A DNA stretch of 64,000 nt, from the NCBI RefSeq assembly GCF_036687315.1, contig NZ_CP144683.1, positions 3,406,983-3,470,982 on the forward strand, read 5' to 3'. The notes beneath the pieces are model-generated. The model was not told the DNA's origin. It worked only from the letters and a program-made list of their open reading frames with translations, and made no database searches. This DNA is from Sphingopyxis sp. TUF1. GTDB lineage: Bacteria; Pseudomonadota; Alphaproteobacteria; Sphingomonadales; Sphingomonadaceae. Position numbers and translations under genes: made by a program. This document shows positions 17,625-26,248 of this stretch, piece after piece (position 1 is the first letter of the stretch; every line of letters begins with the position of its first letter).

Positions 17625-18293
17625 ATGCAACCTTTGCAATTCCGCAATAAAATTCTAACCATTCCCGGCCTGAACAACAGCGGGCCAGCCCATTGGCAAA
17701 GCCTGTGGGAACATAAATTCCTGTTTGCCGAACGTATCGATCTTGGCGGATGGGATCATCCCGACAAGAATGAGTGGGTCGATCGCATTGCGGCGGCCAT
17801 CTCGGCCGAGCCCGAACCGGTGCTTATCGCTGCACATAGCCTGGGTTGCCACGCCTTTGCACACTGGTTCGGCGCAGCCAGCGCGTTGTCGCGCGTGCGG
17901 GTCGCGGGGGCATTGCTTGTCGCGCCGCCCGATCTGTCCCGCTTGCGCCGCAACCATGGCCTCGCCAGCTTCAACGACGCGCCGCCGTTTACCAGCCGCG
18001 TTCCGATGGTGGTCGTCGCCAGCGACAATGATCCTTATGCCAAATCGTCGCATGTGTGGCATCTGTCGCGCAAATGGGATGCGCGCTTCGTCAATGCCGG
18101 ACCGTTCGGGCATATCAATGCCGACTCGGGGATTGGCGACTGGCCTTATGGACAGTATCTGCTCGCCTCGTTACAACCCGCGCCGACACCGGCGCTGGCG
18201 GACCCGGCAGGCTGGCTGCGCGCTGGCGACTGGCCAAACCGTGTCCGCCGCGACCCGCGGTTCGAATTCAACGAAAGAACGCACCGACCATGA
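17625..18293 (+). CDS. RBBP9/YdeN-family alpha/beta hydrolase
   Basis: The 222-residue serine hydrolase shows the family start [20 protein letters not shown] (10-29, all-conserved in this family), the nucleophile elbow AHSLGCH, an Asp in ASDNDPYA, and the His in [13 protein letters not shown]. All three catalytic residues are present. The ATG at 17625 follows GGAG. The stop overlaps the cysK start (ATGA), so the two are translationally coupled. The substrate is unknown. Confidence 0.88.
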   Translation: MQPLQFRNKILTIPGLNNSGPAHWQSLWEHKFLFAERIDLGGWDHPDKNEWVDRIAAAISAEPEPVLIAAHSLGCHAFAHWFGAASALSRVRVAGALLVAPPDLSRLRRNHGLASFNDAPPFTSRVPMVVVASDNDPYAKSSHVWHLSRKWDARFVNAGPFGHINADSGIGDWPYGQYLLASLQPAPTPALADPAGWLRAGDWPNRVRRDPRFEFNERTHRP

Positions 18294-19210
18294 AAGCCAA
18301 TTCCATCCTCGAAACCATCGGCAACACCCCGCATATCCGCGTGGCGAAGCTGTTCCCGGATGCCGAAGTCTGGGTGAAGTCGGAACGCAGCAATCCCGGC
18401 GGGTCGATCAAGGACCGCATCGGCCTCGCGATGATCGAGGCGGCCGAACGCGACGGCAGCCTGAAGGAAGGCGGCACGATCGTCGAGCCGACCTCGGGGA
18501 ATACCGGTATCGGACTCGCGATGGCGGCGGCGGTGAAGGGCTACAAGCTCGTGCTCGTCATGCCCGAATCAATGTCGCTCGAACGCCGCAGGTTGATGCT
18601 TGCCTATGGCGCGACCTTCGACCTGACCCCTCGCGAGAAGGGGATGAAGGGCGCGATCGAGCGCGCGATCGAGCTGGTGGAAACGACCCCGGGCGCCTGG
18701 ATGCCGCAGCAGTTTGAGAATGACGCCAATATCGACGTCCATGTGCGCACCACCGGCCCGGAAATCCTCGCCGATTTCAAGGACACGCCGATCGACGTGC
18801 TGATCACTGGCGTCGGCACCGGCGGCCACATCACCGGTTGCGCGCAGTTCCTCAAGCAGCATTGGCCTAACCTCAAGGTTTTCGCCGTCGAACCCGAAGC
18901 GTCGCCGGTCATTTCGGGCGGCCAGCCCGCGCCGCACCCTATTCAGGGCATCGGCGCCGGTTTCATCCCGCGCAACCTCCACACCGATCTGCTCGACGGC
19001 GTCATCAAGGTCGATGCCGCGGCCGCAAAGGATATGGCGCGCCGCGCCGCGACCGAAGAAGGGATGCTCGTCGGCATTTCGTCAGGCGCAACGCTCGCAG
19101 CGATCGCACAGAAGCTCGCCGAACTGCCGCCGGGCAGCCGCGTTCTCGGCTTCAACTACGACACGGGCGAGCGTTACCTGTCGGTGCCCGACTTCCTGCC
19201 GGAAATCTGA
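18290..19210 (+). CDS. cysK: Cysteine synthase A (O-acetylserine sulfhydrylase)
   Basis: This 306-residue PLP enzyme makes L-cysteine from O-acetylserine and sulfide. The PLP lysine is K41 in [11 protein letters not shown], the substrate loop is TSGNTG (near 69-74), and the phosphate-binding loop is [19 protein letters not shown] and GISSGAT are also conserved. The start at 18290 overlaps the hydrolase stop by 4 bases; longer in-frame starts lie inside that gene. Length is normal for CysK rather than CysM. Confidence 0.95.
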   Translation: MKANSILETIGNTPHIRVAKLFPDAEVWVKSERSNPGGSIKDRIGLAMIEAAERDGSLKEGGTIVEPTSGNTGIGLAMAAAVKGYKLVLVMPESMSLERRRLMLAYGATFDLTPREKGMKGAIERAIELVETTPGAWMPQQFENDANIDVHVRTTGPEILADFKDTPIDVLITGVGTGGHITGCAQFLKQHWPNLKVFAVEPEASPVISGGQPAPHPIQGIGAGFIPRNLHTDLLDGVIKVDAAAAKDMARRAATEEGMLVGISSGATLAAIAQKLAELPPGSRVLGFNYDTGERYLSVPDFLPEI

Positions 19211-19218
19211 TCGCACAC

Positions 19219-20367
19219 GTGCGCCCCGACAATCGAATGATATTCGCGCTAAGGCGCGACTGGACGGGCTGGCTCTTCCTCCTGATCGTCGTTGCGGCGA
19301 TCGGGGGCGTGCTTTATGCCAACGGGGAAAAGACCGGCGCGCGCTACATGGCGCGGCCGCACCCGGTGGCGCCGCCTCCCGATGTAATCCCCAAGGCGCC
19401 GCCGATGGTACTCGCGCCTGTGAATGAAGCCGACGCCCGCGCGCAGAACGCCAAGATCGCGCTGGTAACAAGGGGTTTCGTCGCCCCCCGTCCCTTCGTC
19501 TATGCCGGAAGCGGCGATGCGAAAGCGCGCGCGCGCGACTGCCTTGCCGCCGCGATGCTCTACGAGGCGGGCGACGACGCGCGGGGACAGCAGGCGGTGG
19601 GTCAGGTCGTCATCAACCGCGCCCGCCACCCCGCCTTCCCCAAGTCGATTTGCGGCGTTGTGTTTCAGGGGGCGGAGCGCACAACCGGTTGCCAGTTCAC
19701 CTTCACCTGCGATGGCGCGCTGGCCCGCCGCTACTCCGACGCCGCGTGGCAGCGCGCGCGCAGCAACGCGAACCTCATGTTGTCGGGCGGAACTTACCCC
19801 AAGGTTGGCCTTGCGACCCATTATCATACCGACTGGGTGCGCCCCTATTGGAGCGACAGCCTGGAAAAGATCGCGATCGTCGATACGCACCTCTTCTTCC
19901 GCTGGCCGGGCTATTGGGGCACGCCGGGTGCCTTTCGCGGTGCGGTGTCGGGCGGCGACGGCCCCGTCGCCAAGCTTGCCGCCATTTCGCCGCTCCACGC
20001 GATCGCGCTCGGTCTGCCCGTCGATGTGGCATCGACCGACGCCAATGCCGAGGTCGGCGAGGCGCGCCTCGTCCCCGGTTCGGGCGACGCGACGGGACGC
20101 GACACCATCTATGTGCAGCTCGACCATCAGGCGACACCCGAAAGCTTCGTTACAACCGCACTTCGTCTCTGCCGCGACAAGCCCTTTTGCAAATTCATGG
20201 GGTGGACCAATCCCGTGCTGAAGCCCGATAGCGACGCAATGTCCGACACGCAGCGGGCAGCGATGAGCTTTTCCTACCTCCGCGACGACAAGGCGGGATT
20301 CGAAAAGGCGCTGTGGAATTGCGCCGAATACAAGCGCGACGACCCGCGCCAGTGCATGAAGCGGTAG
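19219..20367 (+). CDS. SleB-like cell wall hydrolase, membrane-anchored
   Basis: The 382-residue protein has one N-terminal membrane segment (about 16-36) and a Pro-rich linker. A hydrolase_2 (SleB-like) domain (about 108-240) follows, with MLYEAGDDARGQQAVGQVVI, FPKSICGVVFQG and THYHTDWVRPYW. The glutamate in LYEAGD is the likely catalytic residue. It would cut peptidoglycan in the periplasm. Additional cysteines in the C-terminal part may form disulphides. The start is a GTG 8 bases after cysK; an ATG at 19237 is also possible. Confidence 0.85.
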   Translation: MRPDNRMIFALRRDWTGWLFLLIVVAAIGGVLYANGEKTGARYMARPHPVAPPPDVIPKAPPMVLAPVNEADARAQNAKIALVTRGFVAPRPFVYAGSGDAKARARDCLAAAMLYEAGDDARGQQAVGQVVINRARHPAFPKSICGVVFQGAERTTGCQFTFTCDGALARRYSDAAWQRARSNANLMLSGGTYPKVGLATHYHTDWVRPYWSDSLEKIAIVDTHLFFRWPGYWGTPGAFRGAVSGGDGPVAKLAAISPLHAIALGLPVDVASTDANAEVGEARLVPGSGDATGRDTIYVQLDHQATPESFVTTALRLCRDKPFCKFMGWTNPVLKPDSDAMSDTQRAAMSFSYLRDDKAGFEKALWNCAEYKRDDPRQCMKR

Positions 20368-20417
20368 TGCACCTGCTTGGGGCTTCCGCCCGCGCGCGCC
20401 ACGGCCTATAGCGCGCC

Positions 20418-21101
20418 ATGCTCCTTTCCGACCGTGTCCTTTTTCTCGACGGCGAAGCTCTCGTCATCGACAAGCCCGCCGGCCTTCCGGTCGACGCCCC
20501 GCGCGACGGCAGCCTGAGCCTCGAGAACCATCTCGATTTGCTTCGCTTCGGTTTCAAGCGCTGGCCCCTGCCCGTCCACCGGCTCGACCGCGACACATCG
20601 GGCTGCCTCCTTCTCGCGCGCAATCCCAAGGCACACGGCCGCTTCACCCGGGCGTTCGAGGAACGCGCCGTCGAAAAACAATATCTCGCCATTCTCGACG
20701 GCGTGCCCGCGGGTGACGGCGGCACAATCGATCTGCCACTCGCCAAGACCTCGACCGCTGAGACCGGCTGGCGCATGATTGTCGATCCGGCCGGCAAACC
20801 ATCGGTATCGCATTGGAAAAAACTTGCGGTCGTGGGTGGCCGCGCGCTGTTGCGCTTCCGGCCCGAAACTGGCCGCACGCACCAGCTGCGCGTCCATGCA
20901 CTCGAAGGGCTGGGCTTCGCACTCGCGGGCGACCCCATCTATGGGAGCGGCGGCGCAAAGGATCGCACGCTGCTCCACGCCGAAAGGCTGATCGTAAAAC
21001 GTGACGTCAAGCCGTCGATAATTGCCGAGGCGCCGTTCCCCGACAGCTTCGTCGCTACCGGTTTTCAGGCGCCCGAGGGAGCCGCGCCGACCCGTGGCTG
21101 A
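20418..21101 (+). CDS. RluA-family pseudouridine synthase
   Basis: At 227 residues the protein contains only the RluA catalytic domain, without an S4 domain. The catalytic aspartate is D57 in HRLDRDTSG, followed by KQYLAI, the lysine- and arginine-bearing block GRTHQLRVHALEG, and GDPIYG. The RNA target cannot be named (RluA, TruC and related types are all possible). Its stop overlaps the start of arfB by 8 bases. Confidence 0.88.
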   Translation: MLLSDRVLFLDGEALVIDKPAGLPVDAPRDGSLSLENHLDLLRFGFKRWPLPVHRLDRDTSGCLLLARNPKAHGRFTRAFEERAVEKQYLAILDGVPAGDGGTIDLPLAKTSTAETGWRMIVDPAGKPSVSHWKKLAVVGGRALLRFRPETGRTHQLRVHALEGLGFALAGDPIYGSGGAKDRTLLHAERLIVKRDVKPSIIAEAPFPDSFVATGFQAPEGAAPTRG

Positions 21102-21495
21102 TTTGCCCGAAAACGCGATCAGCGAAAAATTCCTCGCGGGGTCGGGGCCGGGAGGCCAGAATGTCAACAAGGTGGCAACCGCGTGCCAGCTCCGCGTCGA
21201 TGCCTACGCGCTTGGGCTCGCCCCCGACGCGTTCCGGCGGCTGAAAGTGCTTGCGGGCAGCCGGCTCACCAGCGACGGCGAACTCGTCATCCTTGCGCGC
21301 CGCTTCCGCACGCAGGAGGCGAACCGCGCCGACGCCCGCGCCCGCCTGTCGGAGCTCATCGACGCCGCACTCGTCCGCCCCGAACGGCGGATCAAGACCA
21401 AGCCGAGCAAAGCGGCGAAGGCACGCCGCGTCGACAGCAAGAAAGCACGCAGCAACATCAAGGCCGGACGCGGGCGAGTGCGCCCTACCGACTGA
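21094..21495 (+). CDS. arfB: Peptidyl-tRNA hydrolase ArfB (ribosome rescue)
   Basis: The 133-residue protein releases peptides from stalled ribosomes lacking a stop codon. The GGQ motif is at residues 20-22 within GSGPGGQNVNK, followed by the release-factor-like domain. The C-terminal tail is rich in Lys and Arg (RRIKTKPSKAAKARR), which in ArfB enters the mRNA channel. The start is a GTG at 21094 inside the rluA-type gene's end (GTGGCTGA), which fits coupling. Initiation at GTG is inferred from homology. Confidence 0.92.
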   Translation: MADLPENAISEKFLAGSGPGGQNVNKVATACQLRVDAYALGLAPDAFRRLKVLAGSRLTSDGELVILARRFRTQEANRADARARLSELIDAALVRPERRIKTKPSKAAKARRVDSKKARSNIKAGRGRVRPTD

Positions 21496-21502
21496 CCGGC
21501 GC

Positions 21503-22090
21503 ATGTCCAACCACTATCGCCTCGACGTTGCCGCCGCCCGTATTGCCGCGGTTTTCAGTGCCGAAGCAGGCGGCGATCCCTGGACCGGCGACTATGTCGC
21601 GCCGGGGCGTCCCGCGCCCGTGATCGTCAGCGACGGACGCGGCGGGTCGCGGCGCTACCTCCGCCCGGCACTGTGGGGCGTCCCCCCGCCGCCGCGCGGC
21701 GACCGCCGTGTTGTGCATGTGCGCAACCTTGCGAGCCCTTTCTGGGTCGGCACCCTGCGCCACGCCGAACTGCGCATCCTCATCCCCGCAACCGCCTTCG
21801 CACTCTGGTCGGGCTCGGAAGGCACGCCGCGGCAGCACTGGTTTTCCGTGCCCGATCAACCCTTATTTGCCTTCGCGGGAATCCTCCGCCAGACCGAGGA
21901 CTGGCCCTGTTTTGCGATGCTGATGACCGACGCCAATCGCCTCGTTGCAGCATACAGCCCCCAAGGGATGCCGGCGATCCTCGATTCTGCCGACCACGCG
22001 ACCTGGCTAACCGGCCAATGGCGCACCGCGCTTGCCCTTATTCGTCCCTTTCCGGGACAGTTTATGGCGGTCGGCGACCATCCGGCGTAA
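21503..22090 (+). CDS. SRAP (HMCES/YedK)-like protein lacking the catalytic residues
   Basis: The 195-residue protein follows the SRAP layout. It has an N-terminal MSNHYRLD in place of the usual MC-N-x-Y-R, LRPALWGVPPPP, an IPATAF strand matching IPADGF, and YSPQGMPAIL matching the H-x-RMPVIL block. Active SRAP enzymes need Cys2 to trap abasic DNA, a Glu after the IPADGF strand and a His before RMP. Here these positions read Ser, Leu and Gln/Pro. It looks like a degenerate paralogue without cross-linking activity. It begins 7 bases after arfB. Confidence 0.7.
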   Translation: MSNHYRLDVAAARIAAVFSAEAGGDPWTGDYVAPGRPAPVIVSDGRGGSRRYLRPALWGVPPPPRGDRRVVHVRNLASPFWVGTLRHAELRILIPATAFALWSGSEGTPRQHWFSVPDQPLFAFAGILRQTEDWPCFAMLMTDANRLVAAYSPQGMPAILDSADHATWLTGQWRTALALIRPFPGQFMAVGDHPA

Positions 22091-22175
22091 CCGCAATTTA
22101 CTATATCTTTTCACTTGGCGGTAACCAACGAAGCCGTAAAACCATCACGTCGATAAGGATGCGGGGATCAATTCT

Positions 22176-22499
22176 GTGTTGGTGAATCACACCGCCGAAG
22201 TCAGCGTCAGGCCCAAAGCCGCCCGTGGTGCCGAGCGCGCGCCCGTCCGCGGCCGCGCGCGTTATCGCGAACCGGGGCTCAACCCGTTCGATGTCGAGCT
22301 TTTCGACCTATCATCGACAGGCTTTCGCATGGTCACCTTTTTCCGGCCGCAGCTCGGCAAGCATATCTGGGTGAACCTGCCCGGCCTCCAGCCGCTCGAA
22401 GCCGTCGTCCGCCGCGCCGACGGCAACAATTATGGCTGCGAGTTCGTCCGTCCGCTCCACCCGTCGGTAGCGAAGCATCTGCAGATCAAGCTGCGCTGA
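22176..22499 (+). CDS. PilZ domain protein
   Basis: This 107-residue protein is a single PilZ domain. The c-di-GMP-binding motifs are RARYR (about 28-32) and DLSSTGF (about 45-51). It should act as a small cytoplasmic c-di-GMP receiver. The start is a GTG; another GTG two codons later is possible, with GGGGATC upstream. No partner is adjacent, but a second c-di-GMP gene group is at 51-53 kb. Confidence 0.8.
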   Translation: MLVNHTAEVSVRPKAARGAERAPVRGRARYREPGLNPFDVELFDLSSTGFRMVTFFRPQLGKHIWVNLPGLQPLEAVVRRADGNNYGCEFVRPLHPSVAKHLQIKLR

Positions 22500-22535
22500 C
22501 TCCTTCGCAGTGCACACGCGCGGCGAAGCGGTTCG

Positions 22536-22961
22536 TCAGTCTGGCGCCGTCTCTGACATCTTCAAAATCAGCTTCCATTCGGCGGGTGTCACCCGCCCCA
22601 CCGACAGGCGCGACTGGCGGATCAGGTCCATATCGGCAAGCTTGGGTTCGGCCTTGATGGCCGCCAGCGTAACGGGGTGTTTCAGCGCGCGCACGGGCGC
22701 GACGCGCACCACCACCCATGGCGATCCTTTGTCGGCGGTCGGGTCGGGAAAGCTCTCCTCGACGATCTCCATGATCCCGACGCATTCCTTGCCGATATTG
22801 CTGTGATAGAAAAAGGCTTCGTCGCCTTTCTTCATCGCCATCAGGTTCAGCTTCGCGGTGTGGTTGCGCACGCCGTCCCAGATGCCGGTTCCGTCTTTAA
22901 CGAGCTGGTCCCACGCATAAGCGTCGGGTTCGGATTTCATCAGCCAATATTGTTTGCTCAT
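22536..22961 (-). CDS. EVE domain-containing protein
   Basis: The 141-residue protein begins KQYWLMKSEPDAYAWDQL and continues with WDGVRNHTAKLNLMAMKKGDEAFFYHS, the EVE domain hallmarks (YTH/PUA-like fold that binds modified bases in RNA or DNA). It is the stand-alone, thymocyte nuclear protein 1-like type, close to full domain length. Stand-alone EVE proteins are common in alphaproteobacteria, often without a known role; no restriction or defence genes lie nearby. Confidence 0.9.
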   Translation of the reverse strand: MSKQYWLMKSEPDAYAWDQLVKDGTGIWDGVRNHTAKLNLMAMKKGDEAFFYHSNIGKECVGIMEIVEESFPDPTADKGSPWVVVRVAPVRALKHPVTLAAIKAEPKLADMDLIRQSRLSVGRVTPAEWKLILKMSETAPD

Positions 22962-23091
22962 GCCCCGGGCTTAGCCGAGCCGCGCGCACGGTGAAACCGC
23001 CTTTTTCCCTTTAACACGGCCGTCGCAGCGCCTAAATCGCGAGTCATGACGCGCCGCGTGGCGCCGCCCCTTATCGAATGGATTTCATCGC

Positions 23092-24021
23092 ATGACCGCT
23101 GCCGTCCCCGTCATTTCCATGGCCCTTCCCGCCGACCGGTTTGCGCGCGATTTCGGGGCGTCGTTCGAGCGCTTCGGCTTCGCGATGATCACCGACCACG
23201 GCATCGACCCCGCGCTGATCGACGAGGCCTGGGCCAAGGCGAAGGCGTTTTTCGCGCTGCCCGAAGCGGTCAAGCGCGCCTATCACATCCCCGGCGGCGG
23301 CGGCGCGCGCGGCTATACGCCCTTCGGCACCGAAATCGCCAAGGGGGCGAAAGAGGTCGATCTCAAGGAATTCTGGCACGTCGGGCGCGATCTGCCGATC
23401 GGTCATCCGCTTGCGGCGCAGCAACCGAACAATGTCTGGCCGGCGGAGGTTGAGGGTTTCCGCGAAGTCTATGACCGGCTGTTCGCGGAATTCGATCGCG
23501 TCGGTGCTCGGCTTCTGTCGGGCATTGCCCGCTATCTCGGCCTCGCGCCCGATTTCTTCGGCGACACGATCAAGGACGGCAACAGCGTGATGCGCCTGCT
23601 CCACTACCCGCCGGTCGAGGCTCCGGCGAAGGGCATCCGCGCCGAAGCGCATGAGGACATCAACACGATCACCCTGCTGCTGGGCGCCGAAGAAGCCGGG
23701 CTGGAGATCCTCGACAAGGACGGCAGCTGGCTTCCCGTGTCGCCGCCCCCGGGGGCGATGGCGGTCAATGTCGGCGATATGCTCCAGCGGCTCACCAACA
23801 ACCGCCTCCCCTCAACGACGCACCGCGTCCGCAATCCCGACGAGGGCCGCGCCAGCGTCGCGCGCTATTCGATGCCTTTTTTCCTGCATTTCCGTTCGGA
23901 CTATCTGATCGAGACGCTGGACAATTGCATCGACGCCGACCACCCTAACCTCTACCCGACGCCGATCACCGCCGACGATTATCTGCAGGAACGCCTGCGC
24001 GAGATCGGGCTGAAGAAATAG
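23092..24021 (+). CDS. Isopenicillin N synthase-like 2-oxoglutarate/Fe(II) oxygenase
   Basis: The 309-residue protein has the DIOX_N start (VISMALPADRF, FGFAMITDHGI) and the jelly-roll core. The iron ligands are H-x-D in AHEDINTITLL and the distal His in STTHRV. The 2-oxoglutarate-binding Arg-x-Ser appears as ARYSMPFF. RGYTPFG is also typical. Substrate cannot be assigned; true penicillin biosynthesis is not implied. It is a single gene by spacing. Confidence 0.88.
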   Translation: MTAAVPVISMALPADRFARDFGASFERFGFAMITDHGIDPALIDEAWAKAKAFFALPEAVKRAYHIPGGGGARGYTPFGTEIAKGAKEVDLKEFWHVGRDLPIGHPLAAQQPNNVWPAEVEGFREVYDRLFAEFDRVGARLLSGIARYLGLAPDFFGDTIKDGNSVMRLLHYPPVEAPAKGIRAEAHEDINTITLLLGAEEAGLEILDKDGSWLPVSPPPGAMAVNVGDMLQRLTNNRLPSTTHRVRNPDEGRASVARYSMPFFLHFRSDYLIETLDNCIDADHPNLYPTPITADDYLQERLREIGLKK

Positions 24022-24032
24022 GCTCGTGCCTT

Positions 24033-24087
24033 ATCCTCCCTGTAGAGAAGCCATGGGGGGACCGCCGCAAAGCGGCTGACGGAGGGG
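24033..24087. repeat. REP-like element, family D, single copy
   Basis: A single unit beginning ATCCTCCCTG and ending GACGGAGGGG has an internal hairpin (CCGCAAAGCGG). The same unit appears as an inverted pair at 40231-40366. It lies 12 bases after the 2OG oxygenase stop. Confidence 0.75.
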
Positions 24088-24146
24088 CGAGAGTCGCGGC
24101 GGCGCCGTGAAACGGACCTCATCTGCCAAATCAATCTCTCTCAGTT

Positions 24147-24222
24147 GTCATCCCGGCGCAGGCCGGGATCTCGCCGTCGCGTCACAAGTCGAGGTCGAGA
24201 TCCCGGCCTTCGCCGGGATGAC
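24147..24222. repeat. REP-like inverted repeat, family B copy 1
   Basis: The arms GTCATCCCGGCGCAGGCCGG and its near complement (ending CCGGGATGAC) flank a short spacer. Full copy 2 is at 33514-33592 and a half copy at 50295-50317. The 300-base stretch 24022-24321 holds only this element, the family D unit and the rpsU terminator. Confidence 0.85.
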
Positions 24223-24259
24223 GGAAGCTAGAGATGTTGACCCGCTACATCCCCAAACG

Positions 24260-24292
24260 AAAAAGGGCGCCGCGTTGCCGCAGCGCCCTTTT
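24260..24292 (-). terminator. Intrinsic terminator of rpsU
   Basis: On the minus strand a stem AAAAGGGCGC...GCGCCCTTTT with a GC-rich loop runs into T residues, 30 bases after the rpsU stop. Confidence 0.88.
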
Positions 24293-24321
24293 CACGAACT
24301 GGATCCCGAACGGGGACGGCC

Positions 24322-24528
24322 TTACTTGATCCCGTCGCGCTCCATCCGCTTGCGCTCCATCTTGCGGGCGCGGCGGACAGCGGCCGCGTGCTCGCGAGCA
24401 CGCTTTTCGCTGGGCTTCTCGTAATGACGGCGCAGCTTCATTTCGCGATACACGCCCTCACGCTGCAGCTTCTTCTTGAGCGCGCGAAGGGCTTGGTCGA
24501 CATTATTGTCGCGAACGATGATCTGCAT
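24322..24528 (-). CDS. rpsU: 30S ribosomal protein S21
   Basis: The 68-residue basic protein begins [20 protein letters not shown] and continues with [20 protein letters not shown], which is diagnostic for bS21. It binds the 30S platform and aids mRNA selection. A clear intrinsic terminator follows. The 277-base gap to the divergent aldolase gene (24529-24805) should hold both promoters; I see no other gene in it. Confidence 0.97.
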   Translation of the reverse strand: MQIIVRDNNVDQALRALKKKLQREGVYREMKLRRHYEKPSEKRAREHAAAVRRARKMERKRMERDGIK

Positions 24529-24805
24529 AAACCGTGTCGTCTCCTGTTCGTCAAAACAGTTCGGGCCACCGGGTCATCCGGTTTGCCGCAAACCGCCGAT
24601 ATTCGGGCAATAAAAAGAGCGCCGCGAAAGCGCGACGTTCCGGTTGGCCGCCAACTAAAGGGATTCGCCCCGAAATGCAAGCCCAAAGGCGGCAAAGCGC
24701 GCTCGCCCCGCCATGGACGCCCGTCAAGCGCTCGCGGGATTGTGCGGAACATGCGCCTTGTGTCATAAGTAGCAGGACGAAACCAATCATCCAAGGGACA
24801 GGAAC

Positions 24806-25570
24806 ATGGCGACCCAGCTCAAGCGCAACAGCAAATATAGCGAAGCCGAATGGACCGCGCGGCAGGAGCTCGCCGCGTGCTACCGCATCTTTGCGATGAT
24901 GGGTTGGGACGAGATGATCTTCAACCACATCACGGTGAAGGTTCCCGACGAGGACGGCGCCTTCCTCATCAACCCTTACGGCATGCACTTCAGCGAAGTC
25001 ACCGCATCGAGCCTCATCAAGATCGACATCGACGGCAACAAGCTCGACGCGGACAACCCCTGGCACGTCAACAAGGCGGGCTTCGTCCAACACAGCCTGT
25101 TCCACCGCGTGCTGCCCGATGCCCATGCGATCATCCACACTCACACCACCGCGACCATGGCGGTCTGCGGGCTGGAGGAAGGGCTGCAACCGACCAACTT
25201 CTATGCCTGCAATTTCATTGGCCAGCTTGCCTATCATGATTTTGAGGGCGTGACGGTGCGTGAGGAAGAGGGCGAGCGGCTGGTCAGGAACCTTGGCGAC
25301 AAGCGCATCCTGATGCTGCGCAACCACGGCCCCGTCGTCATGGGCAAATCGCTCACCGACGCCTTCATCAAATATTGGGCGCTCCAGCGCGCGTGCGAGA
25401 TCCAGCTCGCGACGATGAGCATGGGCAAGCCGATCCTGGTGAGCGAGGACGTGATCAAGGTTCACCAACGCGACCTGTATATGGCCGCGATCCCCGGCCA
25501 GTCGGGCAAGGCCGAATTCGACGCGATGGTGCGCAAGGTCGACCGGATCGACACAAGCTGGCGTGACTAA
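24806..25570 (+). CDS. Class II aldolase/adducin-family protein
   Basis: The 254-residue protein has the adducin-like fold with zinc-site residues: H in FNHITVK, the HTH pair in IIHTHTTAT and the later NHGPVV histidine. Relatives are L-fuculose-phosphate or L-ribulose-phosphate enzymes, or alpha-adducin-like proteins of unknown function. The phosphate-binding residues typical of sugar-phosphate aldolases are not obvious, and no sugar kinase is nearby, so the substrate is open. The next gene starts 28 bases later and may be co-transcribed. Confidence 0.85.
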   Translation: MATQLKRNSKYSEAEWTARQELAACYRIFAMMGWDEMIFNHITVKVPDEDGAFLINPYGMHFSEVTASSLIKIDIDGNKLDADNPWHVNKAGFVQHSLFHRVLPDAHAIIHTHTTATMAVCGLEEGLQPTNFYACNFIGQLAYHDFEGVTVREEEGERLVRNLGDKRILMLRNHGPVVMGKSLTDAFIKYWALQRACEIQLATMSMGKPILVSEDVIKVHQRDLYMAAIPGQSGKAEFDAMVRKVDRIDTSWRD

Positions 25571-25597
25571 TCGGCGAAGCTCGCTAACAGGGGGGTC

Positions 25598-26137
25598 ATG
25601 ACGAAATTCTCGGTCAACGACCGCCCGGTCGAATATCGGATGGACCCCGAAACGCCGCTGCTGTGGGCGCTGCGCGATGCGTCGAATCTTACAGGCACGA
25701 AATATGGTTGCGGCACGGGCGATTGCGGCGCCTGTACGGTCGACATCGACGGCGAGGCGATCCGCAGTTGCCTTGTCACCATCGCCGAGTGCGAGGGGCG
25801 CTTCGTCACGACGATTGAGGGGCTGGCGCGCGACCGCAGCCACCCGGTGCAGCAGGCGTGGGTCGCCGAACAGGTGCCGCAATGCGGATTCTGCCAGTCG
25901 GGGATGATCATGGCGGCCGCCGCCTTGCTGCGCCGGAACAACGACCCGAGCGATGCCGAGGTCGATGCGGCGATGACCAATATCTGCCGATGCGGCACCT
26001 ATCCTCGCATCCGCTCGGCGATCCGCCTTGCCGCACGCGTGATGCGCGGCGAGGAACGGATCGCCGCCGCCCCCCCGCCTGGCATCCGCCCCGAAGATGC
26101 CGCACGCGCCGTACCTGCGCTCCGTCCCGAAAGCTGA
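25598..26137 (+). CDS. Two-[2Fe-2S] subunit of a xanthine oxidase-family molybdenum hydroxylase, orphan
   Basis: The 179-residue protein carries a plant-type [2Fe-2S] centre (C38, C43, C46, C58) and a second, helical [2Fe-2S] centre (C96, C99, C130, C132, in CGFCQSGM and CRCGTYPR). This is the IorA/small-subunit layout of isoquinoline 1-oxidoreductase-like enzymes. The molybdopterin-binding large subunit, normally adjacent, is absent: the next gene encodes a secreted repeat protein. A GGGGGG ribosome-binding site precedes the ATG. Confidence 0.9.
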   Translation: MTKFSVNDRPVEYRMDPETPLLWALRDASNLTGTKYGCGTGDCGACTVDIDGEAIRSCLVTIAECEGRFVTTIEGLARDRSHPVQQAWVAEQVPQCGFCQSGMIMAAAALLRRNNDPSDAEVDAAMTNICRCGTYPRIRSAIRLAARVMRGEERIAAAPPPGIRPEDAARAVPALRPES

Positions 26138-26248
26138 ACCACAGGCAACAGCGCGGTCAGGGCGCGATCATCTTGCCATTGGTAAGACTCTCTTCATCAT
26201 CCCGGCTGGCGTCGCCAGCGATCGGGACAAGAGGTGGAGAATGGTCAC

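Noticed and set aside
22536..22961. EVE protein as part of a defence island
   Set aside because: Flanking genes (PilZ, 2OG oxygenase) are not defence genes and no restriction components are present.
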